Notes: generated by a model from the sequence alone, not told the origin. Positions 22,486-32,213 are shown, numbered from the stretch's first letter. The stretch: 35,036 nucleotides of DNA from an uncultured Prevotellaceae bacterium (GCA_945831805.1 CAMADY010000019.1:1-35036), one strand, 5' to 3'. Program-made: numbers and translations.

Positions 22486-23667
22486 ATGATTAATCTGAAA
22501 TCTATCTTTGGATGTGTTGCAGTAGCTGCATGTGCGCTCACTGCATGTAATACGTCCGCACCGGAGGCAGAGGGCCTCAAGTCAGGTCTTAACCCAGCAG
22601 CATTTGACACTATCATTGCTGACAAGCAGGTGAAGCTCTACACTCTGAAAAATGCTAACGGCATGGAAGTATGTATCACTAACTATGGCGGTCGCGTTGT
22701 CTCGCTCGTTGTGCCAGACAAGGACGGCAAGCCAACAGACGTAGTACTCGGCTTCGACAACATCCACCAGTATGCTGACACGCTCAACTCTCCAAGTGAC
22801 TACGGCTCAAGCGTAGGTCGCTATGCCAACCGTATCGCGATGGGTAAGTTCAAGCTCGGCGATCAGGAGTACCAGCTCAAGCAGAACGACGGCACCAACT
22901 GCCTCCACGGCGGCGGTACAACGGGCTGGATGAATAAGGTATATGATGCAGAGCAGATTGGCGACTCCATCCTCAAGCTCACTATCGTGGCTCAGGACGG
23001 CGAGAACGGATTCCCTGGAACCGTTACTGCTACTACAACATACAAGGTTACGGCAGACAACACTCTCGACATGACCTGGGAGGCTACTACCGACAAGGAG
23101 ACCATCATCAACCAGACCAACCACAACTACTACAACCTCAACGGTGACTTCAACGCTGTTGGTACTGACATGATTCTCTACCTCAACGCCGACAACTTCA
23201 CTCCTTCAGACAGGATCTACATCCCAACGGGTGAGATAAAGCCTGTTAAGGACACTCCATTCGACTTTACCACACCTCACGCTATCAGCGAGGCTATCGG
23301 TGCAGACTTCGATCAGATCAAGAACGCTAACGGCGGTATCGACCATAACTTCTGTCTGAATACCTATAAGGACGGCAAGGGCGACGACACACAGGTTTGC
23401 GCAAGTCTCTACTCTCCAAAGACAGGCATCTTCATGGAGATGTTCACCAACGAGCCTGGCGTACAGTGCTACACCGCTAACTTCCAGGGCATCGGCAAGG
23501 AGCCTTCTATCGCTCACAAGGGTGGCAAGTACCCACAGTATGTCAGCGTATGTCTGGAGAGCCAGAAGTACCCTAACTCACCAAACAACAAGGACTGGGT
23601 TCAGCCAACCCTCAAGCCAGGTGAGAAGTACTACAGCCACGCTGCTTACAAGTTCTCTGTAAAATAG
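22486..23667 (+). CDS. Aldose 1-epimerase lipoprotein
   Basis: Mutarotase of 393 residues interconverting sugar anomers. A lipoprotein signal (VAVAACALTACNTS, cysteine at residue 21) places it at a membrane facing the periplasm. Family motifs: ITNYGGRVVSLVVPDKDG (about 64-81), GRYANRIAMGKF (about 110-121), NDGTNCLHGG, NQTNHNYYNLNG (about 208-219, catalytic histidine), NGGIDHNFCL and VCLESQKYPNSPN (about 349-361, catalytic glutamate). It heads the sugar gene run. Some Bacteroides arabinose loci include an epimerase of this type, so arabinose is a likely substrate, though galactose or others cannot be excluded by sequence. Confidence 0.92.
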   Translation: MINLKSIFGCVAVAACALTACNTSAPEAEGLKSGLNPAAFDTIIADKQVKLYTLKNANGMEVCITNYGGRVVSLVVPDKDGKPTDVVLGFDNIHQYADTLNSPSDYGSSVGRYANRIAMGKFKLGDQEYQLKQNDGTNCLHGGGTTGWMNKVYDAEQIGDSILKLTIVAQDGENGFPGTVTATTTYKVTADNTLDMTWEATTDKETIINQTNHNYYNLNGDFNAVGTDMILYLNADNFTPSDRIYIPTGEIKPVKDTPFDFTTPHAISEAIGADFDQIKNANGGIDHNFCLNTYKDGKGDDTQVCASLYSPKTGIFMEMFTNEPGVQCYTANFQGIGKEPSIAHKGGKYPQYVSVCLESQKYPNSPNNKDWVQPTLKPGEKYYSHAAYKFSVK

Positions 23668-23679
23668 ACACACGACAGG

Positions 23680-23736
23680 GTAGGGGATGGTGCGTGACGT
23701 GCCATCGCCTACACCTTAATATATATGCACACGTGC
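23680..23736 (+). other. Intercistronic hairpins between epimerase and symporter genes
   Basis: GTAGGGGATGG (23680-23690) pairs with CCATCGCCTAC (23702-23712), 10 of 11 positions. A second small palindrome, GCACACGTGC, is at 23727-23736. No T-run follows, so these may stabilise or partly attenuate the mRNA rather than end it. Confidence 0.5.
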
Positions 23737-23781
23737 GTACATTATATTAAAATTATTAACCAAATCATAACTTAAACAAAC

Positions 23782-25737
23782 ATGGATAAAATCCTTCAAG
23801 CGTTATCGAACAACGGTTTTGAAACTATTGATTATCTCGTTTTCGTGGCTTACATCGTCATTCTCGTAAGCCTTGGTATCTTCCTCAGCCGTGGAAAGAA
23901 GGGTGAGGAGAAGTCTTCTACCGACTACTTCCTCGCTGGTAACACCCTGACATGGTGGGCAGTAGGTGCTTCGCTCATTGCTGCGAACATCTCCGCAGAG
24001 CAGTTTATCGGTATGTCCGGTTCTGCATTCAACTCAGGTATCGCAATGGCAGCATACGAGCTGATGGCAGCTGCTACGCTCCTCGTAGTAGGTAAGTTCC
24101 TCCTTCCACTGATGATCGAGAAGAAGGTGTTCACCATTCCTCAGTTCCTCCGCGACCGTTATAACGACGGTGTAGGTCTGAGCTTCTCTATCTTCTGGCT
24201 CTTCCTCTATGTATTCATCAACCTTACATCTGTAGCATGGCTCGGTGCTCTTGCTATCCAGCAGATCCTCGGTCTCCCAACAGACATCTATATGAACCTC
24301 GGCGGCATGGAGGTTGACATGGTTCGTATGACCATCATCCTCATCCTCTTCCTCGTTGCTGGTATCTATTCTATCTATGGTGGTCTTGCTTCCGTTGCAT
24401 GGACAGACGTAATGCAGGTTACATTCCTCGTTGGCGGTGGTCTCATCACTGCATACGCAGCCCTCAACGTTATAGGTTCAGAACTCAACATCGACGGTGG
24501 CGCATTCGGAGCATTCTCTGAAATCTACTCACACCTCGGCAGCATCGCCGGCGACAAGCACTTCAACCTCGTTGTAACACGTAACCCTGAGATTGCAAAC
24601 ATCACCGAAGACCCATACTTCGACATTCCAGGTATCGTTGTTATAGTAGGTGCTCTCTGGCTCACCAACCTCGGCTACTGGGGCTTCAACCAGTACATCA
24701 TCCAGAAGGGTCTTGCTGCTAAGTCTCTCGCAGAGGCAAAGAAGGGTATGATCTTCGCTGCATTCCTTAAGATTCTCATCCCATTCATTGTTTGTATCCC
24801 AGGCGTTTGCGCATTCTACATCATGAATGGTCACTACAATGGTCAGGCAGTTATCGACCTGCTACCTAACCTCGCTGGTTCGATCGAGCGTTCTGACGAT
24901 GCTTACCCATACCTCATCCGTAACTTCACACCAGTATTCGTGAAGGGTCTCTCATTCGCTGCACTCGCTGCTGCCGTTATCTCTTCTCTCGCTTCAATGT
25001 TCAACAGTACTTCTACTATCTTCACAATGGATATCTACAAGCACTACATTGACAAGGCAGCATCAGAGAGAAAGCTCGTTACCGTAGGTCGTCTGACATC
25101 TGTCTGCGCACTCATCATGGCCCTCATTGCTGTATATCCTATCATGGGTGGTGCTGACCAGGCATTCCAGGTTATCCAGGAGTACTCTGGCTTCGTATAT
25201 CCAGGTATCGTAGTGATCTTCGGTCTCGGCCTCCTCTGGAAGCGTGCAAGCTCTACAGCTGCCGTTGTTGCTGCTATCGGTACATTCGCATTCTCTATCC
25301 TCTTCAAGTTCATGCTCCCTGAGGTACCATTCCTCCTCCGCATGGGCTACGTATTCATCTGCCTCGTTGTCCTCTTCTTCGGCATCTCACTGATGTCTAA
25401 GGACACCAAACCAGCAGACGAACTCCCAGAGAAGACAAAGCGAACACTCTTCAAGTGGGCACACATCACACTCGGCGTTGCTGTCGTTTGCATCATCCTC
25501 GGCTCACTCACATTCTTCATCCAGGAATGCAACTATCTTGGCTTCGAGGCATTCTTCTTCCTCGCTGCCATGATGTTCTCTATCTACCTGTACCTCTACA
25601 ACAATGCTAAGGATACAGTTGAGGACGTTAAGTCTATCGGTGTTGACATCGCTATCTTCAAGACTGACAAGGCATTCAACCTCGGTGCTGCCGGCGTTAT
25701 CCTCATCCTTGTTATTCTCTACACCATTCTTTGGTAA
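23782..25737 (+). CDS. SSS-family sodium/sugar symporter
   Basis: Inner-membrane transporter of 651 residues with about 14 hydrophobic segments. The start region IDYLVFVAYIVILVSLGIFLSRGKKG, followed by STDYFLAGNTLTWWAVGASLIAANISAEQFIGMSGSA (about 47-82), is the SGLT/SSS signature. AAAVISSLASMFNSTSTIFTMDIYKHYI (about 395-422) holds the sodium-site serines and threonines. Length and the extra C-terminal helices resemble SGLT-type sugar carriers. Its place between the epimerase and araD argues for L-arabinose import, but specificity cannot be read from sequence. Codon choice is strongly biased towards CTC, GGT and CGT, as in highly expressed genes. Confidence 0.92.
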   Translation: MDKILQALSNNGFETIDYLVFVAYIVILVSLGIFLSRGKKGEEKSSTDYFLAGNTLTWWAVGASLIAANISAEQFIGMSGSAFNSGIAMAAYELMAAATLLVVGKFLLPLMIEKKVFTIPQFLRDRYNDGVGLSFSIFWLFLYVFINLTSVAWLGALAIQQILGLPTDIYMNLGGMEVDMVRMTIILILFLVAGIYSIYGGLASVAWTDVMQVTFLVGGGLITAYAALNVIGSELNIDGGAFGAFSEIYSHLGSIAGDKHFNLVVTRNPEIANITEDPYFDIPGIVVIVGALWLTNLGYWGFNQYIIQKGLAAKSLAEAKKGMIFAAFLKILIPFIVCIPGVCAFYIMNGHYNGQAVIDLLPNLAGSIERSDDAYPYLIRNFTPVFVKGLSFAALAAAVISSLASMFNSTSTIFTMDIYKHYIDKAASERKLVTVGRLTSVCALIMALIAVYPIMGGADQAFQVIQEYSGFVYPGIVVIFGLGLLWKRASSTAAVVAAIGTFAFSILFKFMLPEVPFLLRMGYVFICLVVLFFGISLMSKDTKPADELPEKTKRTLFKWAHITLGVAVVCIILGSLTFFIQECNYLGFEAFFFLAAMMFSIYLYLYNNAKDTVEDVKSIGVDIAIFKTDKAFNLGAAGVILILVILYTILW

Positions 25738-25740
25738 TAA

Positions 25741-25895
25741 AAGCCTCCCCCTGCCCCCTCCTGTAGAGGGGGTGGGATGATATGGGAAATGTTATATTTT
25801 TGAATAACCTTAAACCCGCTTACCCCACAGCGGCTCCCTCAAGGCGAGGAATCCATTAAAAGATTCCTTCCCTTGGGGAGGTTAGATGGGGGCTT
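25741..25895 (+). repeat. Pair of dispersed palindromic elements before araD
   Basis: A first copy (25741-25777, CTCCCCCTGCCCCCTCCTGT then AGAGGGGGTGGG) and a second, compound copy (about 25820-25895) with GAGGAATC/GATTCCTT inner arms and GGGGAGGTTAGATGGGGGCT at its end fill the 161-bp gap between the symporter and araD genes. The araD ATG follows 3 bp later. No promoter consensus is visible. Confidence 0.75.
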
Positions 25896-25898
25896 AAT

Positions 25899-26609
25899 AT
25901 GTTAGAAGAACTCAAACAGAAAGTTTTCAAGGCAAATCTTGACCTTGTAAGGCAGGGACTCGTTATCTTCACATGGGGTAACGTCTCTGGTATAGACCGT
26001 GAAAAAGGACTCGTTGTCATCAAGCCTTCTGGCGTAAGCTACGACGATATGAAGGCAGAGGACATGGTTGTTGTTGACCTGGAGACAGGAAAGGTTGTCG
26101 AGGGTGACCTCAACCCTTCTTCCGACACTCCTACACACCTTGTTCTCTACAAGGCATTCCCTAACATCCAGGGTGTCGTTCACACCCACTCTACATACGC
26201 TACTGCCTTCGCTCAGGCAGGTCAGGACATCCCTAACATCGGCACCACACACGCTGACTACTTCTATAAGGCTATCCCTTGCACACGCGATATGACTAAG
26301 GAAGAGGTTGAGGGCCAGTATGAGCTCGAGACAGGTAACGTCATCGTTGACGAAATCTTGAACATCCGCAAGATCAACCCTGACCACACTCCTGCTGTTC
26401 TCGTAAAGAACCACGGTCCATTCTCATGGGGTACGTCTCCAGACAATGCCGTTTACAACGCAAAGGTTATGGAGCAGTGCGCTAAGATGGCGTTCATCTC
26501 ATATAGCGTAAACCCAATGACGACAATGAACCCACTCCTCGTCGAGAAGCACTACAACCGTAAGCACGGTCCTAACGCTTACTACGGACAGAAAGGACAG
26601 AAGCATTAA
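25899..26609 (+). CDS. araD: L-Ribulose-5-phosphate 4-epimerase
   Basis: Class II aldolase-family epimerase of 236 residues converting L-ribulose 5-phosphate to D-xylulose 5-phosphate. Motifs [11 protein letters not shown] (about 25-35), [11 protein letters not shown] (about 41-51), [12 protein letters not shown] (about 73-84), [16 protein letters not shown] (about 93-108, zinc histidines), [16 protein letters not shown] (about 115-130) and [10 protein letters not shown] at the C-terminus agree closely with E. coli AraD. The start follows a palindromic repeat directly. araA lies 111 bp downstream. In this organism order is araD then araA, with araB separated. Confidence 0.96.
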   Translation: MLEELKQKVFKANLDLVRQGLVIFTWGNVSGIDREKGLVVIKPSGVSYDDMKAEDMVVVDLETGKVVEGDLNPSSDTPTHLVLYKAFPNIQGVVHTHSTYATAFAQAGQDIPNIGTTHADYFYKAIPCTRDMTKEEVEGQYELETGNVIVDEILNIRKINPDHTPAVLVKNHGPFSWGTSPDNAVYNAKVMEQCAKMAFISYSVNPMTTMNPLLVEKHYNRKHGPNAYYGQKGQKH

Positions 26610-26617
26610 GCAGCCCC

Positions 26618-26655
26618 AAAAAGCCCCCCGAGGGGGGATGTAGAATGTGGGGATG
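26618..26655 (+). repeat. Dispersed palindromic element between araD and araA
   Basis: AAAAGCCCCCCGAGGGGGGA then TGTAGAATGTGGGGATGG. It lies just after the araD stop codon. The remaining gap to araA is AT-rich with no clear promoter. Confidence 0.75.
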
Positions 26656-26720
26656 GATTGCTTAATGTGTAATTAGAAATAAAGTAAAATCAATTTATAA
26701 AAACTATAAATCCGATAATA

Positions 26721-28259
26721 ATGAAAGCATTTGAAAATCTAGAAATTTGGTGGATGTCTGGTACACAGCTTCTCTATGGAAAGCAGATACTCGGACAGGT
26801 TGATGTACACTCAAACGAGATGATTGCCGGCATTAACGCAAGCGGCAACGTTCCTGTTAAGATAGTTTATAAAGGTACCGTAAAGTCTTCTGAGGAAGCA
26901 GAGCAGCTCATGAAGGAGGCTAACAGCTGTGCTAACTGTGTCGGTGTAATCACTTGGATGCACACCTTCTCGCCTGCAAAGATGTGGATCAAGGGTCTTC
27001 AGGCTCTCCAGAAGCCTCTCCTTCACTTCCACACTCAGTTCAACGCTGAGATTCCTTGGAGCGAGATCGACATGGACTTCATGAACCTCAACCAGTCAGC
27101 TCATGGCGACATCGAGTTCGGACACATCTGCACTCGTATGCGTGTACCACGCAAGGTTGTTGTAGGCTATTGGAAGAGCGAGGCTGCACAGAAGCAGATC
27201 GGTGTATGGTCACGTGTCTGCGCTGGTGTTGCTGATGCACACAACACACGCTGTCTTATGTTCGGTATGAACATGAACAACGTTTCTGTTACCGATGGTG
27301 ACCGCGTAGAGTTCGAGCAGCGTTTCGGATACCACGTTGACTACTATCCTGTTTCTTCTCTCATGAATTACTTCAAGAAGGTTACTGACGCAGAGGTTGA
27401 CGCTCTCGTAGAGACCTACAAGAAGGAATACACCATCAAGATTGATGAGAGTGGTGAGGAGGTTTACTGGGAGAAGGTTCGCAATGCTGCAAAGGCAGAG
27501 CTCGCTATCCGCGCCGTCCTTAAGGACGAGGGTGCTACAGCATTCACTACAAACTTCGATGACCTCGGCGATGCTGATATCAACGATCCTAACTTCTGTG
27601 GCTTCGACCAGATTCCTGGTCTCGCTTCACAGCGCCTCATGGCTGAGGGTATCGGCTTCGGTGCTGAGGGCGACTGGAAGACATCATGCCTCTATCGCAC
27701 CATCTGGGTTATGAACCAGGGCAACGAGCATGGCGTTTCATTCCTTGAGGACTACACTCTCAACTTCGCTGAAGGACAGACTTCTATCCTCCAGAGCCAC
27801 ATGCTTGAGGTTACTCCTCTCATTGCTACAAACAAACCAACACTTGAGGTGCACGTTCTCGGCATCGGTATCCGCAAGCAGTTTACCGCACGTCTCGTGT
27901 TCACATCAAAGACAGGCGAAGGTCTCAAGGCTACTATCGTTGACCTCGGCAACCGTTTCCGCATCATCACTCAGCAGGTAGAGTGCATCGAGCCACAGGC
28001 TATGCCTAAGCTTCCTGTCGCTTCTGCTCTCTGGGTTCCACAGCCTACATTCGAGATTGGCGCTGGTGCATGGATCCTTGCTGGTGGTACTCATCACAGC
28101 GCATTCGGCTATGACATCACAGAGGAATACTGGGAGGACTTCGCTGAGATCCTCGGCGTTGAGATTCTTGAGATCAACAAGCAGACAACAACTGCTAACT
28201 TCCTGCAGAACCTCCGCAATAATGAGGTTTACTACATGCTCAATAAAGCATTGAAGTAA
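26721..28259 (+). CDS. araA: L-Arabinose isomerase
   Basis: Isomerase of 512 residues converting L-arabinose to L-ribulose, manganese-dependent. Family text is present throughout: EIWWMSGTQLLYGKQ at the start, VGVITWMHTFSPAKMWI (about 75-91), LLHFHTQFNAEIPW, INLNQSAHGDIEFG-like NLNQSAHGDIEFGHI (about 122-136), GEGDWK-like GFGAEGDWKTSCLYR (about 314-328), SFLEDYTLNF (about 339-348) and GGTHHSAFGYDI (about 452-463). The metal ligands (two glutamates in AEGDWK and LEDYT, histidines in SHMLEV and THHSA) are all seen. Length is that of the family. Confidence 0.97.
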   Translation: MKAFENLEIWWMSGTQLLYGKQILGQVDVHSNEMIAGINASGNVPVKIVYKGTVKSSEEAEQLMKEANSCANCVGVITWMHTFSPAKMWIKGLQALQKPLLHFHTQFNAEIPWSEIDMDFMNLNQSAHGDIEFGHICTRMRVPRKVVVGYWKSEAAQKQIGVWSRVCAGVADAHNTRCLMFGMNMNNVSVTDGDRVEFEQRFGYHVDYYPVSSLMNYFKKVTDAEVDALVETYKKEYTIKIDESGEEVYWEKVRNAAKAELAIRAVLKDEGATAFTTNFDDLGDADINDPNFCGFDQIPGLASQRLMAEGIGFGAEGDWKTSCLYRTIWVMNQGNEHGVSFLEDYTLNFAEGQTSILQSHMLEVTPLIATNKPTLEVHVLGIGIRKQFTARLVFTSKTGEGLKATIVDLGNRFRIITQQVECIEPQAMPKLPVASALWVPQPTFEIGAGAWILAGGTHHSAFGYDITEEYWEDFAEILGVEILEINKQTTTANFLQNLRNNEVYYMLNKALK

Positions 28260-28378
28260 AGCCCCCTTCTGACTCCCCCGAGGGGGAGAAGTAATAATAC
28301 CTTTTTTTTGTTAAAAACCCCACAGACTGAAAAAGGTAATCACAAAAAGCCTCCCCTCGGGGAGGTTGGTGGGGGCTT
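28260..28378 (+). repeat. Two dispersed palindromic elements between araA and the kinase gene
   Basis: First copy 28260-28291 (CCCCCGAGGGGGAG), second 28344-28378 (CCTCCCCTCGGGGAGGTTGG then TGGGGGCTT). The AT-rich stretch between them contains TACCTTTTT and AAAAAGGTA, which could pair. The kinase ATG at 28384 follows the second copy by 5 bp. Confidence 0.75.
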
Positions 28379-28383
28379 CTTTT

Positions 28384-30009
28384 ATGACAGCAAAACAGAC
28401 AATAGAATCAGGTAAGGCCGTACTCGGTATCGAGTTCGGCTCTACCCGTATCAAGGCTGTTCTCATTGATGAGGAGAACAAGCCTATAGCACAGGGTTCA
28501 CACGAATGGGAGAATCAGCTCGTTGACGGTCTCTGGACCTACAGCGTTGACCGTATCTGGTACGGTCTGCAGGACTGCTATGCTGACCTCCGCAAGAATG
28601 TTATCAAGGAGTACAACTGCGAGATAGAGACTCTCGCGGCAATCGGTATCTCGGCTATGATGCACGGTTACATGGCGTTCGGTCCTACTGGTACCGCAAG
28701 TCATGGCGCTCCTGCTTCTGAGTCAGAGAAGATTCTCGTTCCTTTCCGTACATGGCGTAACACCAACACGGGTGCTGCTGCTGCAAAGCTCTCTGAGCTC
28801 TTCAACTACAACATCCCTCTCCGTTGGTCTATCTCACACCTCTATCAGTGCATCCTCGACAATGAGGAGCACGTGAAGGACATCACCTATATCACTACTC
28901 TCGCTGGTTACATACACTGGCGCCTGACGGGTGAGAAGGTTCTCGGCGTGGGTGACGCATCAGGTATGATTCCTGTTGACCCAGAAACAAAGTCATATAA
29001 CAAGGAGATGGTGCAGAAGTTCAATGAGCTCGTAGCACCTTACAACTTCCCTTGGAAGCTCGAGGAGATTCTTCCTAAGAGCATTTCTGCTGGTGAGCAG
29101 GCTGGTTTCCTCACAGAGCATGCCGCTGGTCGTCTTGATGTCTCAGGACACCTCAAGCCTGGTATTCCTCTCTGTCCACCAGAGGGTGACGCAGGTACTG
29201 GCATGGTGGCTACCAATGCTGTTAAGCAGCGCACTGGTAACGTTTCTGCCGGAACATCAAGTTTCTCTATGATTGTGCTTGAGAAAGACCTCTCGAAGCC
29301 AAATGAGATGATCGACATGGTTACAACACCTGACGGCTCTCTCGTGGCTATGGTACACTGCAACAACTGTACTTCTGACATCAACGCATGGGTGAAGCTC
29401 TTCAAGGAGTATCAGGAACTGCTCGGCGTTCCTGTTGACATGAACGAGATCTACGGCAAGCTCTATAACCACGCTCTTGAAGGTGATGCTGACTGCGGTG
29501 GTGTCGTTGCTTACAACTACATCTCCGGTGAGCCTGTAACAGGACTTCAGGAGGGTCGCCCAATGATTCTCCGTTCTGCTAACGACAAGTTCAACCTCGC
29601 TAACTTCATCCGCACGAACCTCTATGCTACCGTTGCTGTGCTGAAGCTCGGTAACGACGTGCTCTTCAAGGAGGAGAAGGTACAGGTTGACCGCATCACT
29701 GGTCACGGTGGTCTCTTCAAGACTCCTGGTGTAGGACAGAGTGTCCTTGCTGCTGCTCTCAACTCACCTATCTCTGTTATGGAGACAGCTGGTGAGGGTG
29801 GTGCTTGGGGTATTGCTCTCCTCGCTTCATACCTTATAAATAATAAGGGCATGAACCTCGCTGACTATCTTGAGAACATCGTCTTCGCTGGTAACACTGG
29901 CGTGGAGATTGCTCCAAAGCCAGAGGACGTTGAGGGCTTTAACAAGTACATCGAATACTACAAGGCTTGTCTGCCTGTTGAGCAGAAGGCTACAGAGTGC
30001 AAGAAGTAA
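28384..30009 (+). CDS. FGGY-family carbohydrate kinase, possible second L-ribulokinase
   Basis: Sugar kinase of 541 residues. The N-terminal phosphate loop is VLGIEFGSTRIKAVLIDEE (about 15-33), the substrate region GISAMMHGYMAF (about 90-101), and ATP-domain motifs PEGDAGTGMVATNAV (about 259-273), GNVSAGTSSFSMIVLEKD (about 277-294) and DRITGHGGLFKTPGVGQ (about 434-450). It is distinct from classical AraB, which is encoded at 32911. Position after araA suggests L-ribulose phosphorylation; xylulose is the main alternative, since similar Bacteroides proteins are often called xylulose kinase. An upstream TTG at 28366 falls within a repeat, so the ATG is preferred. A terminator follows. Confidence 0.85.
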   Translation: MTAKQTIESGKAVLGIEFGSTRIKAVLIDEENKPIAQGSHEWENQLVDGLWTYSVDRIWYGLQDCYADLRKNVIKEYNCEIETLAAIGISAMMHGYMAFGPTGTASHGAPASESEKILVPFRTWRNTNTGAAAAKLSELFNYNIPLRWSISHLYQCILDNEEHVKDITYITTLAGYIHWRLTGEKVLGVGDASGMIPVDPETKSYNKEMVQKFNELVAPYNFPWKLEEILPKSISAGEQAGFLTEHAAGRLDVSGHLKPGIPLCPPEGDAGTGMVATNAVKQRTGNVSAGTSSFSMIVLEKDLSKPNEMIDMVTTPDGSLVAMVHCNNCTSDINAWVKLFKEYQELLGVPVDMNEIYGKLYNHALEGDADCGGVVAYNYISGEPVTGLQEGRPMILRSANDKFNLANFIRTNLYATVAVLKLGNDVLFKEEKVQVDRITGHGGLFKTPGVGQSVLAAALNSPISVMETAGEGGAWGIALLASYLINNKGMNLADYLENIVFAGNTGVEIAPKPEDVEGFNKYIEYYKACLPVEQKATECKK

Positions 30010-30015
30010 ACCAAC

Positions 30016-30054
30016 AGGCTGCCTCCTCCATAATCGCTGGAGGAGATGCCTTTT
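30016..30054 (+). terminator. Terminator after the FGGY kinase gene
   Basis: CTCCTCCA (30023-30030) pairs with TGGAGGAG (30038-30045), extended by AGGC/GCCT, followed by TTTT. It separates the araD-araA-kinase transcript from transketolase, which has its own promoter. Confidence 0.75.
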
Positions 30055-30131
30055 CGTGTTACATTTCTTCAATTGATACAAAACGTAAAGTAATCGAAAC
30101 GAAATGATAAGTTACTATGAATAATATTTTG

Positions 30132-30139
30132 TATCTTTG
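30132..30139 (+). promoter_or_regulatory. -7 element for transketolase
   Basis: TATCTTTG followed by CAC matches TAnnTTTG and lies 46 bp before the transketolase ATG. No TTTG is present at the -33 position. Confidence 0.65.
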
Positions 30140-30185
30140 CACTCGAAATTTATTTTAGTTTTAACATATAAAATTTATACTACAA

Positions 30186-32213
30186 ATGGCAAACGACATT
30201 AAAGTTCTTAATCACGCAGCCGACAATATCCGTATTCTCGCAGCAGCTGCAGTAGAGAAGGCAAAGTCTGGTCACCCTGGTGGTGCTATGGGCGGTGCTG
30301 ACTTCATCAACGTACTTTACTCAGAATATCTCAAGTATGACCCAAAGAACCCTGAGTGGGTTGGTCGCGACCGTTTCTTCCTCGATCCAGGTCACATGGC
30401 TCCAATGCTCTATTCTCAGCTCTGCCTTGCTGGCAAGTTCACTCTCGATGAGCTCGCACAGCTCCGTCAGTGGGGTTCTCCTACAACAGGTCACCCGGAG
30501 TTCGAGGTAGCTCGTGGTATTGAAAATACTTCTGGTCCTCTCGGTCAGGGTCACGCTTACGCTATCGGTGCTGCCATCGCTGCGAAGTTCCTTGCTGCTC
30601 ACACCGGCAACCCTACATTCGCTAAGGAGACTATCTACGCATACATCTCTGATGGTGGTATCCAGGAGGAGGTTTCACAGGGCGGTGCACGTATCGCTTC
30701 TGTACTCGGTCTTGACAACCTCATCATGTTCTACGACTCTAACGACATCCAGCTCTCTACTGAGACTAAGGAGGTTATGAACGAGGACACTGCTGCTAAG
30801 TATCGTGCTTTCGGCTGGGAGGTAATCGAGATCGTTGGTAACGACGCACAGCAGATCCGAGACGCTATCGAGAAGGCTCAGGCTGTAAAGGGCAAGCCAA
30901 CACTCATCATCGGTAAGTGTATCATGGGTAAGGGTGCCCTCAAGGCTGACGGTACTTCTTACGAGGCTAACTGCAAGACTCACGGCGCTCCTCTCGGTGG
31001 TGACGCATTCATCAACACCGTTAAGAACCTCGGTGGTGATCCTGAGAACCCATTCCAGATCTTCGACGACGTTAAGGAACTCTATGCTAATCGTGCTAAG
31101 GAACTCGAGGCTATCGCTGCTGAGCGCTATGCTGAGGAGAAGGCATGGGCAGAGGCTAACCCAGAGATGGCTGCACAGCAGGCTGACTGGTTCGCTGGCA
31201 AGGCACCAAAGATTGACTGGTCTAAGGTACAGCAGAAGGCTAACGATGCTACACGTTCTGCATCTGCTGCTTGTCTCTCAGCACTCGCTGAGCAGGTTCC
31301 TAACATGATCTGTGCTTCTGCTGACCTTTCTAACTCTGATAAGACTGACGGCTTCCTCAAGAAGACTCACGCCCTCACTAAGGACGACTTCTCTGGTGCT
31401 TTCTTCCAGGCTGGTGTTGCTGAGTTCACAATGGCATGCTGCTGCGTAGGTATGGCTCTCCACGGTGGTGTCATCCCTGCTTGCGGTACATTCTTCGTAT
31501 TCTCTCAGTACATGCTCCCTGTAGTACGTATGGCTGCTCTCATGAAGCTCCCTGTTAAGTTCATCTGGACCCACGACGCATTCCGTGTTGGTGAGGACGG
31601 TCCTACACATGAGCCAGTAGAGCACGAGGCACAGATCCGTCTCATGGAGAAACTCAAGAACCACTCTGGCAAGAACTCTGTTCTCGTTCTTCGTCCTGCT
31701 GAGGCACAGGAGACAACAGTGGCATGGGCTATGGCAATGGAGAACACAGATACTCCAACAGCACTCATCTTCTCTCGTCAGAATATCAACGACCTTCCAG
31801 AGGGCAACGACTACGAGCTGGCTCGCAAGGGTGCTTACATCGTTGCTGGTTCAGACGAGAACCCAGACGTAGTTTGCGTAGCTTCTGGTTCTGAGGTTTC
31901 TACTCTCGTTTCTGGTGCTGAGCTCCTCCGTAAGGATGGCGTGAAGGTACGTATCGTATCTGTACCATCAGAGGGACTTTTCCGCAGCCAGCCTCTTGAG
32001 TATCAGCAGAGCGTTATCCCTGCAGGTGCAAAGGTATTCGGTATGACCGCTGGTCTTCCAGTAAACCTCCAGGGCTTCCTCATCGGTGCTGATCCTGCAT
32101 CAAAGGTATGGGGTCTTGAGAGCTTCGGCTTCTCTGCTCCTTACAAGGTGCTCGACGAGAAGCTCGGCTACACTGCTGAGAACGTTTACAATCAGGTAAA
32201 GGCAATGCTTTAA
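30186..32213 (+). CDS. tkt: Transketolase
   Basis: Thiamine-diphosphate enzyme of 675 residues of the non-oxidative pentose phosphate pathway. KAKSGHPGGAMGGADFINVLY (split here as SGHPGGAMGGAD, about 27-38), ENTSGPLGQGHAYAIG (about 112-127), YISDGGIQEEVSQGGAR (about 152-168, ThDP/Mg loop) and FYDSNDIQLS (about 180-189) belong to the first domain. The pyrimidine domain has FFQAGVAEFTMACCCVGMALHGG (about 412-434) and FIWTHDAFRVGEDGPTHEP (about 458-476). Substrate xylulose 5-phosphate is the product of AraD. Highly biased codon use suggests strong expression. rpiB follows by 59 bp. Confidence 0.97.
   Translation: MANDIKVLNHAADNIRILAAAAVEKAKSGHPGGAMGGADFINVLYSEYLKYDPKNPEWVGRDRFFLDPGHMAPMLYSQLCLAGKFTLDELAQLRQWGSPTTGHPEFEVARGIENTSGPLGQGHAYAIGAAIAAKFLAAHTGNPTFAKETIYAYISDGGIQEEVSQGGARIASVLGLDNLIMFYDSNDIQLSTETKEVMNEDTAAKYRAFGWEVIEIVGNDAQQIRDAIEKAQAVKGKPTLIIGKCIMGKGALKADGTSYEANCKTHGAPLGGDAFINTVKNLGGDPENPFQIFDDVKELYANRAKELEAIAAERYAEEKAWAEANPEMAAQQADWFAGKAPKIDWSKVQQKANDATRSASAACLSALAEQVPNMICASADLSNSDKTDGFLKKTHALTKDDFSGAFFQAGVAEFTMACCCVGMALHGGVIPACGTFFVFSQYMLPVVRMAALMKLPVKFIWTHDAFRVGEDGPTHEPVEHEAQIRLMEKLKNHSGKNSVLVLRPAEAQETTVAWAMAMENTDTPTALIFSRQNINDLPEGNDYELARKGAYIVAGSDENPDVVCVASGSEVSTLVSGAELLRKDGVKVRIVSVPSEGLFRSQPLEYQQSVIPAGAKVFGMTAGLPVNLQGFLIGADPASKVWGLESFGFSAPYKVLDEKLGYTAENVYNQVKAML

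Noticed and set aside
28366..28383. Extended FGGY kinase start at TTG 28366
   Set aside because: The six extra residues are translated palindromic repeat; the ATG at 28384 immediately follows it.
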